Source of the DNA: Alphaproteobacteria bacterium
Lineage (GTDB): Bacteria > Pseudomonadota > Alphaproteobacteria > UBA828
DNA: 12,555 nt
Assembly: GCA_029937205.1 (NCBI GenBank)
Contig: JAPYQV010000036.1
Span: 1 to 12,555, forward strand
Reading direction: 5' to 3'
The notes beneath the pieces are model-generated. The model was not told the DNA's origin, did not search any database, and worked only from the letters and a program-made list of their open reading frames with translations. The translations under genes were made by a program, and so were the position numbers. Numbering within the stretch: the first letter of the stretch is position 1; each line of letters begins with the position of its first letter. Shown one piece after another: positions 6,116-12,555 of this stretch.

Positions 6116-6589
6116 CTAGGCGGCCCCGGCGTCCCTCAATTTACCGACCGCCTCTTGCAGCTGACGATTGGTGCGCTCCAGGCGGAAGGCCAGTTCGCGC
6201 ATAACCTCGACGGACATTTGCGGAAACTGCATGATGAGTTGGCAGAAGACGTCCTTGGATATACGCAAAGTGGTGAGCTTACTTTTCGCCGTGATGGTAG
6301 CGGTTCGCGGTACATCGCAAAGAATGGCGATTTCGCCGACCCAATCGTTCTGCTTGACCGTCGCCACCGTGATCGGACCGCTCGGCGTGTTGATGATGAT
6401 GTCCGCCTCGCCCTCGACGATGACATAGGCGGAATCGCCCGAATCGCCCTGGAAGAAAAGACTGTCGCCGGCGCCATAGGTGAGGCGCTCGCTGGTAAAG
6501 GCCAGCAGCTTGAGCTTCGCCGCGTCGAGATTGCGAAAAAGCGGGACGTTTCTAAGAAGATCGACGTCCTGTTGAAGATCCGTGGCCAT
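6116..6589 (-). CDS. Stand-alone cyclic-nucleotide-binding-domain (CAP_ED) protein
   Basis: The product has 157 residues. LLRNVPLFRNLDAAKLKLLA (11-30) opens the domain, as in CRP and kinase regulatory subunits. The beta-roll carries GDSGDSAYVIVEGEADI (48-64), and the phosphate-binding cassette is GEIAILCDVPRTATI (85-99) with Glu86 and Arg95, the residues that bind ribose and cyclic phosphate. Binding of cAMP or cGMP is therefore plausible. There is no DNA-binding helix-turn-helix or effector domain. The C-terminus is a helical segment (about 126-152) that could mediate dimerisation or contact a partner. The ATG at 6589 has AGGA with a seven-base spacer. It lies 102 bases after the ABC gene and 60 before the methyltransferase, on the same strand. 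A ligand-controlled partner for the ABC protein is a reasonable but unproven guess. Confidence 0.88.
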   Translation of the reverse strand: MATDLQQDVDLLRNVPLFRNLDAAKLKLLAFTSERLTYGAGDSLFFQGDSGDSAYVIVEGEADIIINTPSGPITVATVKQNDWVGEIAILCDVPRTATITAKSKLTTLRISKDVFCQLIMQFPQMSVEVMRELAFRLERTNRQLQEAVGKLRDAGAA

Positions 6590-6691
6590 TGCTTTGTCCT
6601 GAATCCTTCCTAGCTCGCAAACGGCTAATCCTTTTATATCGGGTCGAAACCGCGCGAGCCCAAGAGGCTAATGATAAATTTTACAGCCTAG

Positions 6692-9505
6692 TTACTCGTT
6701 ATCCAATAATTCCTTGAATGCCGTACCGTCCTGGTTCACCGCCGCATAATCGCCATTCTCCACCACCCGGCCATTCTTCATCACCAATATTTGGGCAAAT
6801 CGCTCGGAATCGCTGGCCCGGTGAAGCGACCAAACAACGCCCTTGCCGGAGAATTCCTGTAAAATATTTTCGAGAATGCGCGCCTGAGCGGCAACTTCGA
6901 GGGTCACCGTGGCCTCTGACAATATGATCACATCGGGGCGTTTCATCACCGCGCGCGCGATGGCGAGTTTCTGACGCTGGGTGGCGGAGAGACGCGAGCC
7001 GGCGATTCCCGCCTGGTAATCGAGCCCGACCTCCATGACGGTGGCGCGCAGATCCTGCACATCGACCACCTCGGAGACCAGTTCGCCGATTTTCTCCGCC
7101 GCCTGAGCCTGACCGTAAGCCACTTTACCGAACAGGATGTTATCCTGCAGCGTGGCCGCCGAATTGTATTTTTCATGGTCGAACATCTCGATCGAATTTT
7201 TCAAGTCTTCCGGTAAATCTTCATGGAAAATGCGCCGCGCCTCGAGAATCTTGGCCTGCATGGCTTCGTCGATCAGGCCGAGCCGGTGGCGCGCCGGAAT
7301 GAGCTTGAACGGCAGCGACATCAGGCGGGTTCGGTCTTCTTCGCCCAACTCGTCGAGTTTTTCTTTATCGGTGTGGGTCACCAGCACCTGATACTCGGGC
7401 AAATCGTCGGCGCTGATAAAGCTGAAGCGTTGGAACAATTCATGATCCGGCGGCAAATCGGCAAAGAGTTCGATCATGGTCGCGGTGAGTTGGTGGCCGC
7501 AGGTCAGTAAATCTTCGATCAAATCGGCTTTTTTCAGAACTTCCAGGACATAGGAATTTTCGGCCAGCCTTTCGATATCGAAAGCATCGCCCACCGGATT
7601 CCCAAAGATCAGATTTTCCGCCAAGGTCGCATTCATATTATAGGTCGCGCGGTCGAACGGCTCGACCAGATCGGCATAGGCCGGCTCGTGCAGGCGCGCC
7701 ATCAGGGCGATGCGTGCCTTCAGAATGCGCCCGGCGGCCTCGCCGCTCACCGCCGGGTCGAGCGAGCCACGCATGCCGTATTGGTAAACATCCTCCGCCA
7801 TATCGGCGATTTCGATCGATTTGAGTGCCGCCGCAACAACGCCGTTCGAACTGCCGACGCCAGCAGATTTGTAGTCCACCCAATCGCCGAATATATCGTT
7901 CGTGGAATTGCCGGCGCGGCCCGATTCCGTGAGGAAATGACGCCGCATCGAGGGGCTCTCCGTACCGTCGCTGGCGCCGGCTAAATCAGCCCTGCCGGCG
8001 ATTTTATGCTTCTTTTTATTCTTCTTCTTTGGTTTCTTCCCTTCCGCCTCGTCGACCTCCGACATTTCCTCCGGCGTTTTCCCCTCTGCCGCATCGGACT
8101 CTTCCCTCAGTCCGTTCGGGCGATGTTTGAGGCCATAGAGGAGATTTTCCTTTAGGCTCGACGAGAAGATATAGGCGTTCTGCCCGACGAAACTGATGCG
8201 CCGGCCGGTCACCGCTTCCGGCAATTCGCTCATTTCCGTGCCACCGGTGTTCAGACGCCCGCCGGTCGGCTCGATCAAGCGCGCCAGCATGAGCATCAAC
8301 TCTTCCTTTCCGCTGCTCGAACTGCCGACAATGGCGACGTGATCCGACACCGGAAATTTGAAATTCACGCCATTGACGATGGTCACCTGATCTTCGTCCT
8401 GCAGGCTCAAATTGGCCGCCGCCGTCTCACCCTCAAATGTTTCGAACTCATCCGCATCGGCATATTGCTTGCCTTCGTCCATCAGGCCCTGGGGCTCGAA
8501 TTGGCTGATCACTTGATCATATTTGATGCGTGAATCGGCTTGAATTTGATAATAGGTCAGGAGCGCCTTCCAGGGCGGCGAGAGATCCTTATAGGCAGCC
8601 AAGACGGCGACCAGGGCGCCGAGGGAAATTTTATTCTCAATCACCAGATAACCGCCGATCGAGAAGAAAAAGAACGGCGTCAGTTGGGCCAGCAGATTGT
8701 TGATAAACTTGATAAAGAATTTCTTGTTGTAGATTTGGAAACGAATATTGAAGATCGTGCCGAGGCGCTGGGAAAAATCCGCCAGTTCATACTGCGCTGT
8801 ATCGTTGGCGTGAATTTCCTGGATGCCGGAAACCGATTCGCCGATCTTTTCGGACAGCCTGCGGACCTCGCGCACGCGCGCCTTGCCGAGCATATTCACT
8901 TTCTTTTGCAGCTTCGGGATAATGTAGCCCTGAATCGGATAGAGCAGGATCGAGGCCACTCCCATCATCGGATCTTGCGAGAAAATATAAAAGATCGCGG
9001 TCATCAGCAGACCGCCCTGCAGCGCCGGAACGGCAAAGGCATCGCCGATAAAACCGCCCAGCGGCTCGACCTCGGCGGTAATCATCGGGATCAGTTCGCC
9101 TTGGGAGACCTTGCGGAAATGCGACAGGGGAAAGCGCAGGATTCGCGAATAGAGCAGATAACGCAGGCGACGCAGCATACGCTCGCCCATGCGGCCTTTA
9201 TAGATGTTGATGTACATCTTGAAGCCGCCATTCACCAGCACCAGGAACAGAAAAATAACGCAGAGCGCGCCAAGCAGCGTGTACTGGCTCACATCCATGA
9301 GATCGATGCCGAGAATTGTCAGAGGGCGAGGAAACTCATCGCCCTGAATAGCCGGGTCATCCACTCTCAGCGCCGAGTTAATGATCAGCTTGGGTATATC
9401 AAGCGAAGCATAGTAAAACGGCATCGAGCAAATGGTCACCAAGAGGATGTAGATCTGCTGCCCCTTGGTGTGCTTGAAGATAAATTTGTAAATATTTTTG
9501 TCCAT
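6692..9505 (-). CDS. Large ABC exporter-like protein with a split, atypical nucleotide-binding domain
   Basis: The protein is a 937-residue inner-membrane half-transporter. Numbering here starts at the ATG at 9505. An exporter-type transmembrane domain spans about 18-305, with hydrophobic segments near 18-37, 75-95, 158-175, 182-197, 267-289 and 293-305. The nucleotide-binding domain begins near 367: Walker A GSSSSGKE (394-401, Lys400) and Q-loop FVGQ (Gln442). It is then interrupted by about 345 residues (about 460-806). It resumes with the signature LSATQ (839-843), Walker B region VIILSEAT (Ser863, Glu864), and His895. Several catalytic positions are non-canonical (Walker A Ser/Thr is Glu401, LSGGQ is LSATQ, Walker B Asp is Ser863), so ATP use is uncertain. 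The insertion holds a Lys-rich stretch (490-501) and a duplicated module. An in-frame ATG at 9589 would add 28 residues. I prefer 9505 because these residues look non-conserved and a TATACT box (9554-9559) lies between; neither start has a good SD. It heads the minus-strand trio. The substrate is unknown; a glycan or lipid is inferred from the glycosyltransferases next door. Confidence 0.9.
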   Translation of the reverse strand: MDKNIYKFIFKHTKGQQIYILLVTICSMPFYYASLDIPKLIINSALRVDDPAIQGDEFPRPLTILGIDLMDVSQYTLLGALCVIFLFLVLVNGGFKMYINIYKGRMGERMLRRLRYLLYSRILRFPLSHFRKVSQGELIPMITAEVEPLGGFIGDAFAVPALQGGLLMTAIFYIFSQDPMMGVASILLYPIQGYIIPKLQKKVNMLGKARVREVRRLSEKIGESVSGIQEIHANDTAQYELADFSQRLGTIFNIRFQIYNKKFFIKFINNLLAQLTPFFFFSIGGYLVIENKISLGALVAVLAAYKDLSPPWKALLTYYQIQADSRIKYDQVISQFEPQGLMDEGKQYADADEFETFEGETAAANLSLQDEDQVTIVNGVNFKFPVSDHVAIVGSSSSGKEELMLMLARLIEPTGGRLNTGGTEMSELPEAVTGRRISFVGQNAYIFSSSLKENLLYGLKHRPNGLREESDAAEGKTPEEMSEVDEAEGKKPKKKNKKKHKIAGRADLAGASDGTESPSMRRHFLTESGRAGNSTNDIFGDWVDYKSAGVGSSNGVVAAALKSIEIADMAEDVYQYGMRGSLDPAVSGEAAGRILKARIALMARLHEPAYADLVEPFDRATYNMNATLAENLIFGNPVGDAFDIERLAENSYVLEVLKKADLIEDLLTCGHQLTATMIELFADLPPDHELFQRFSFISADDLPEYQVLVTHTDKEKLDELGEEDRTRLMSLPFKLIPARHRLGLIDEAMQAKILEARRIFHEDLPEDLKNSIEMFDHEKYNSAATLQDNILFGKVAYGQAQAAEKIGELVSEVVDVQDLRATVMEVGLDYQAGIAGSRLSATQRQKLAIARAVMKRPDVIILSEATVTLEVAAQARILENILQEFSGKGVVWSLHRASDSERFAQILVMKNGRVVENGDYAAVNQDGTAFKELLDNE

Positions 9506-9553
9506 ACGGACAGGCGCTCGCTTTTGTTCCCCTCGGATTTGGCGACATAAGTT

Positions 9554-9561
9554 AGTATACT
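9554..9561. promoter_or_regulatory. Palindromic -10-like box between the ABC gene and the glycosyltransferase operon
   Basis: The octamer AGTATACT reads the same on both strands, so each strand shows TATACT (five of six matches to TATAAT). It sits between the divergent genes starting at 9505 and 9644. No good -35 hexamer is found at 16-18 bases on either side, so this is a weak candidate for overlapping divergent promoters. Confidence 0.3.
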
Positions 9562-9628
9562 GGCTCCCTGCGGTAAACAGTGCGTTCATGAAATGCTTGC
9601 GATTCCATAGTTCTAGCGAAATGCGCGC

Positions 9629-9643
9629 GGCGCGAAACGCGCC
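9629..9643 (+). promoter_or_regulatory. GC hairpin directly abutting the first glycosyltransferase start codon
   Basis: GGCGCG (9629-9634), loop AAA, CGCGCC (9638-9643) form a perfect 6-bp GC stem ending at the base before the ATG at 9644. No SD sequence is visible upstream, and an in-frame TAG at 9614 with no intervening start codon rules out an upstream start. The hairpin could hinder ribosome access and so set or regulate translation of the operon. Confidence 0.45.
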
Positions 9644-10894
9644 ATGAGCGGTGCCGTCGCATTCGTGCTGAAAGGCTATCCCCGGCTCTCCGAGACCTTC
9701 ATCGCGCAGGAAATTCGGGCGCTGGAGAAGCGCGGCCTCGATATTCGTCTCTATTCATTGCGCCATCCGACAGACCGCGCGCGCCACCCGGTGCACGAGG
9801 AAATCAACGCACCGGTGGTGTATCTGCCGGAATACTTGCACCACGAGCCGGCGCGTGTACTGCGCGCCTGGCGCGCGCTCCGTCATTCGCCGGGTTATCT
9901 CGCCGCGCGCCGTGGCTGGCGCCGCGATTTCGCCCGCGACCGCACGCGCAACCGCATTCGCCGCTTCGGCCAGGCGCTGGTGCTGGCCCATGAACTGGCG
10001 CCCGATATCACCCATTTACACGCCCATTTCCTGCACACGCCGGCCTCCGTCACCCGCTATGCCGCGCAATTGCGCGGCCACCCGTGGAGCTGTTCCGCTC
10101 ACGCCAAGGATATTTGGACTTCCGAGCGCTGGGATATTTCAGAGAAATTGGCCGATTGCGCCTGGGCCGTGACCTGCACCAAGGCCAATCTCGAGCATCT
10201 ATCCACAATGGCGCCGCCGGAACGCGTGCAACTGGCCTATCACGGCCTCGATTTAGCGCGATTTCCACCGCCGGACACAGCCCGCGCGGAGCGCGACGGC
10301 ACAGACTCCGGAGACCCGGTGGTTATTCTTTCGGTCGGCCGGGCGGTGGAGAAAAAGGGTCACGACGATCTGCTCGCCGCCCTGGCGCGCCTGCCGCAGA
10401 ATTTGCATTGGCGCTTCGAGCATGTTGGCGGCGGCCCTTTGCAGGGCCGCCTGGAAGAGATCGCACAGCGCCACGGCATTGCCGCACGCTGTACCTTCCC
10501 CGGCGCCCAGGCGCAGGAAGCGGTGCGCGCCGCTTACCGCCGCGCCGATCTCTTCGCACTGATGAGCCGCGAGGCGGTCGACGGCGATCGCGACGGGCTG
10601 CCCAACGTTTTGATGGAGGCGCAATCCCAGGGCCTGGCAGTACTGGCCACAAGCATATCCGCCATTCCGGAGCTGATCGCGCACGAGAACAACGGTTTGC
10701 TCATTGCGCCACGCGATATCGATGCTGCCGCCCGAGCGCTTGAGCGCCTGATCTCCGATGCCCCCTTGCGCGGGCGCCTCGGCGCCGCCGGACAGGAAAT
10801 TGTGCGGCATAAATTTGCCCTCGATCCGTGTATCGAAGGGCTCGCCGTGCGCTTTGGACTCGCACCAGCGCCAACAACGGACCAGGCAGGTTAG
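9644..10894 (+). CDS. GT4-family (GT-B fold) glycosyltransferase
   Basis: This is a 416-residue retaining-type glycosyltransferase likely acting at the cytoplasmic face of the inner membrane. The N-terminal domain starts with AFVLKGYPRLSETFIAQEI (5-23), typical of exopolysaccharide or colanic-acid-type GT4 enzymes. It includes THLHAHFLHTPA (123-134) and CSAHAKDIW (150-158). The C-terminal nucleotide-sugar domain has VILSVGRAVEKKGHDDLL (227-244, Arg233 and Lys238) and DGDRDGLPNVLMEAQSQG (313-330). There the usual E-x7-E pair appears as Asp317 to Glu325, a common variant. The ATG at 9644 has no SD and follows a GC hairpin, but the N-terminus fits the family. It is the first gene of an operon: the next glycosyltransferase starts three bases after its stop. 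Donor and acceptor cannot be told from sequence; envelope polysaccharide or glycolipid assembly is the likely context. Confidence 0.92.
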   Translation: MSGAVAFVLKGYPRLSETFIAQEIRALEKRGLDIRLYSLRHPTDRARHPVHEEINAPVVYLPEYLHHEPARVLRAWRALRHSPGYLAARRGWRRDFARDRTRNRIRRFGQALVLAHELAPDITHLHAHFLHTPASVTRYAAQLRGHPWSCSAHAKDIWTSERWDISEKLADCAWAVTCTKANLEHLSTMAPPERVQLAYHGLDLARFPPPDTARAERDGTDSGDPVVILSVGRAVEKKGHDDLLAALARLPQNLHWRFEHVGGGPLQGRLEEIAQRHGIAARCTFPGAQAQEAVRAAYRRADLFALMSREAVDGDRDGLPNVLMEAQSQGLAVLATSISAIPELIAHENNGLLIAPRDIDAAARALERLISDAPLRGRLGAAGQEIVRHKFALDPCIEGLAVRFGLAPAPTTDQAG

Positions 10895-10897
10895 GCC

Positions 10898-12061
10898 ATG
10901 CGCATCGCCTTCTACGCGCCGATGAAAGCGCCTAGCCACCCGGCGCCCTCGGGCGACCGGCGGGTGGCGCAATTGCTGTGGCGCGCCCTGGAAGCTGCCG
11001 GCCATGATGTTTTTCTGGCCTCCGATTTTCGCGCCTATGAGGGCACGGGAGATCGCGCAAAACAGCGACAACTGGCGCAACAAGGCGAAGAAATCGCGGC
11101 CGGATTGATTGCAGAGTGGTCAACGCAAGACGCGCCGGGACGGCCTGATCTGTGGTTTTCCTACCACCTCTACCACAAGGCGCCGGATTGGTTTGGCCCG
11201 GCAGTGAGCGCCGCCCTCGACATCCCCTACGTGGTTGCCGAGGCCTCCTATGCTCGCAAACAATCAGGTGGACCTTACGCCGCCGGACTGGAAGCGTCGC
11301 TGCGTGCCATCGCGCGCGCCGACGCCATTCTCTCTTTTACCCCGGAGGACGAAGAGGCGCTCGGACCGATCGTCAGACACATGGCCTGTCTGCACCGCAT
11401 CGCGCCCTTTCTCGATGCCGCGCCCTACCGTGCGGCGCAGGGCGGGCGCGATGACCATCGCCAATCCATCGCCCGGCAATATGGCCTCGACCCGGGCCGG
11501 CCGTGGCTGCTCGCCGTTGCCATGATGCGCCCGGGCGACAAGCTCGCTTCCTACCGCCTGCTCGGGCGCGCCCTCAATCTGATCGCCGATCCGCCCTGGC
11601 AGTTGCTCGTCGTCGGCGATGGCCCGGCGCGCACAACCGTCGAAGCCGCCTTGCGGCCGATCGGCGACGAATATGTATTTATTGCCGGCGAGCAGGCGCC
11701 CGAAAATCTGCCCGCCTTTTACGCCGCCGCGGATGTATTGGTCTGGCCGGCGGTGAACGAAGCCTATGGCATGATATTTCTCGAGGCGGCGGCGGCCGGC
11801 CTGCCGGTCGTGGCCGGCAACTGGCGCGGCGTCTCGGAGATTGTCGAGGGCGGCGAAACCGGCATACTGATTGGCCCGTGGGACGATGTCGACTTCGCCG
11901 AGGCGGTGGTCGAACTGACCCGCGACAGCGAACGCAGGAGTATCATGGCCATGGCCGCAGCAAAACGGGCGCAGAATAAACACGGCATGAAGACCGCCGT
12001 CGCGGCGCTGAATAATGCCCTGGCAACAGCGCAAGATATCCGCGCGGGCGCGCCCGCATGA
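10898..12061 (+). CDS. Second GT-B fold glycosyltransferase (group 1 / GT4)
   Basis: The 387-residue protein opens with MRIAFYAPMKAPSHPAPSGDRR (1-22), a Rossmann strand and glycine-bearing acceptor-side loop. The C-terminal domain includes WLLAVAMMRPGDKLASYRLL (203-222, Arg211 and Lys215 in donor-phosphate positions) and LLVVGDGPAR (236-245). LVWPAVNEAYGMIFLEAAAAGLPVV (281-305) carries an intact E-x7-E pair (Glu288, Glu296). It is more divergent from its upstream neighbour than a recent duplicate would be, so it likely adds a different sugar. The start ATG is three bases after the preceding TAG, with a modest GCAGG SD (10886-10890). Its TGA overlaps the ATG of the phosphatase gene by four bases (ATGA), pointing to coupled translation in one operon. 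The specific sugar and acceptor are unknown. Confidence 0.91.
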   Translation: MRIAFYAPMKAPSHPAPSGDRRVAQLLWRALEAAGHDVFLASDFRAYEGTGDRAKQRQLAQQGEEIAAGLIAEWSTQDAPGRPDLWFSYHLYHKAPDWFGPAVSAALDIPYVVAEASYARKQSGGPYAAGLEASLRAIARADAILSFTPEDEEALGPIVRHMACLHRIAPFLDAAPYRAAQGGRDDHRQSIARQYGLDPGRPWLLAVAMMRPGDKLASYRLLGRALNLIADPPWQLLVVGDGPARTTVEAALRPIGDEYVFIAGEQAPENLPAFYAAADVLVWPAVNEAYGMIFLEAAAAGLPVVAGNWRGVSEIVEGGETGILIGPWDDVDFAEAVVELTRDSERRSIMAMAAAKRAQNKHGMKTAVAALNNALATAQDIRAGAPA

Positions 12062-12555
12062 CCCGTCTGGTGATGATCCGCCACGCCACAACCGGGTGGA
12101 ACGAAAAACGCCGCCTGCAGGGCCATAGTGATATCGCGCTCAGCGCCAAGGGTCGCGCCGAAGTGGCGGGCTGGCGCCTGCCCGATGCCTATACCGACGG
12201 CCAATGGATCACCAGCCCGTTGTTGCGTGCAGTGCAAACGGCACGGGCGTTGGGCGCCAATCGATTTACCTGCGAGCCACGTCTGGTCGAAATGGATTGG
12301 GGCGAGTGGGAAGGCCGTACGCTCGATGAAATGCGCCTCAATGACCCGAAGCATATGACCGAAGTCGAAGCGCGCGGCCTGGATTTTTCCGCGCCCGGCG
12401 GCGAAAGCCCGCGCCAGTTGCAGGCGCGGCTCGCCCCCTGGCTGTGCACTATCGCGGCAGCCGGAAAACCGGTTAATGCGGTCTGCCACAAGGGTGTCGT
12501 GCGCGCCCTGTTCGCGCGCGCGGTAAATTGGAACATGCGCGGCGTGCCCGTAGTC
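12058..12555 (+). CDS. Histidine phosphatase (phosphoglycerate-mutase-like) protein, 3' end outside the window
   Basis: The first 166 residues are visible and the frame is open to the window end. The phosphohistidine motif LVMIRHATTGWNE (4-16) has Arg8 and nucleophile His9. SPLLRAVQTA (53-62) gives Arg57, EMDWGEWEG (78-86) the acidic proton donor region, and AVCHKGVVRA (141-150) the second catalytic His144. The complete core is thus present and only the C-terminal tail, typically 20-60 residues, is missing. The superfamily contains PhoE, CobC and GpmB-type phosphatases; this looks like a small-molecule phosphatase rather than a glycolytic mutase. The ATG lies in the ATGA overlap with the upstream glycosyltransferase stop, so it is co-translated. 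It may remove phosphate from a sugar phosphate or lipid-linked intermediate in the same pathway, an inference from position. Confidence 0.9.
   Translation, partial: MTRLVMIRHATTGWNEKRRLQGHSDIALSAKGRAEVAGWRLPDAYTDGQWITSPLLRAVQTARALGANRFTCEPRLVEMDWGEWEGRTLDEMRLNDPKHMTEVEARGLDFSAPGGESPRQLQARLAPWLCTIAAAGKPVNAVCHKGVVRALFARAVNWNMRGVPVV

Noticed and set aside
5834..6613. 259-codon + strand open frame over the methyltransferase and cyclic-nucleotide genes
   Set aside because: It runs antisense through two recognised domains and the gap between them; no motif supports it.
6590..6691. Possible promoter (TATAAA) and short inverted repeat (AGGCT/AGCCT) between the ABC and cyclic-nucleotide genes
   Set aside because: The best -35 match is at 19 bases and the stem is only 5 bp with a 14-base loop, too weak to list as a feature. 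An internal promoter here remains possible.
8540..9550. 336-codon open frame on the + strand opposite the ABC gene
   Set aside because: It is antisense to a well-supported transmembrane and NBD coding frame, is rich in His/Gln/Arg/Asp as mirror frames are, and shows no family motif.
10253..11083. 276-codon minus-strand open frame across the two glycosyltransferases
   Set aside because: It spans the junction of two clear + strand genes, has no recognisable domain, and is a GC-rich shadow frame.
11264..12091. 275-codon minus-strand open frame opposite the second glycosyltransferase
   Set aside because: Shadow of a gene with intact catalytic motifs; composition is Gly/Arg/His-rich without motifs.

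Overview
The window looks like chromosomal DNA of an alphaproteobacterium, probably Rhodospirillales-like. This is inferred from high GC over most of its length, a DUF1127 protein, a GcvA-type LysR regulator, a short alphaproteobacterial-type SAM methyltransferase and compact, mostly SD-led genes. No gene gives a species. No rRNA, tRNA, CRISPR array, transposase or integrase is visible, and no gap without a gene exceeds 300 bases (the largest, 994-1179, holds only a weak hairpin).

Left end (1-2016, + strand): the 3' part of an unrecognised hydrophilic protein, then a secreted Sel1-repeat protein. The unrecognised gene is visibly less GC-rich than the right half of the window, so it may be accessory DNA.

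Middle left (2045-5176): a small-molecule metabolism group. An RraA-family protein (-) and a Gfo/Idh/MocA oxidoreductase (+) diverge from a short shared promoter region, and both use TTG starts behind strong SD sequences. A GcvA-like LysR regulator (-) is followed by a cupin gene that overlaps its 3' end by 59 bases. The oxidoreductase and cupin genes converge on a three-copy 14-bp tandem repeat that supplies both stop codons. The substrate is not evident.

Centre (5298-9505): a small DUF1127 protein (+) diverges from lysR. Facing it is a three-gene minus-strand set, transcribed in the order large ABC exporter-like protein, cyclic-nucleotide-binding-domain protein, small SAM-dependent methyltransferase. 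The ABC protein is the most unusual gene here. Its single nucleotide-binding domain is split by about 345 residues that contain a duplicated module, and several catalytic motifs are altered.

Right end (9644-12555): a tightly packed + strand operon, divergent from the ABC gene, with two GT4-type glycosyltransferases and a histidine phosphatase cut off by the window end. Together with the ABC gene set it suggests synthesis, modification and possibly export of a glycan or glycolipid of the cell envelope. That link is an inference from gene neighbourhood only.
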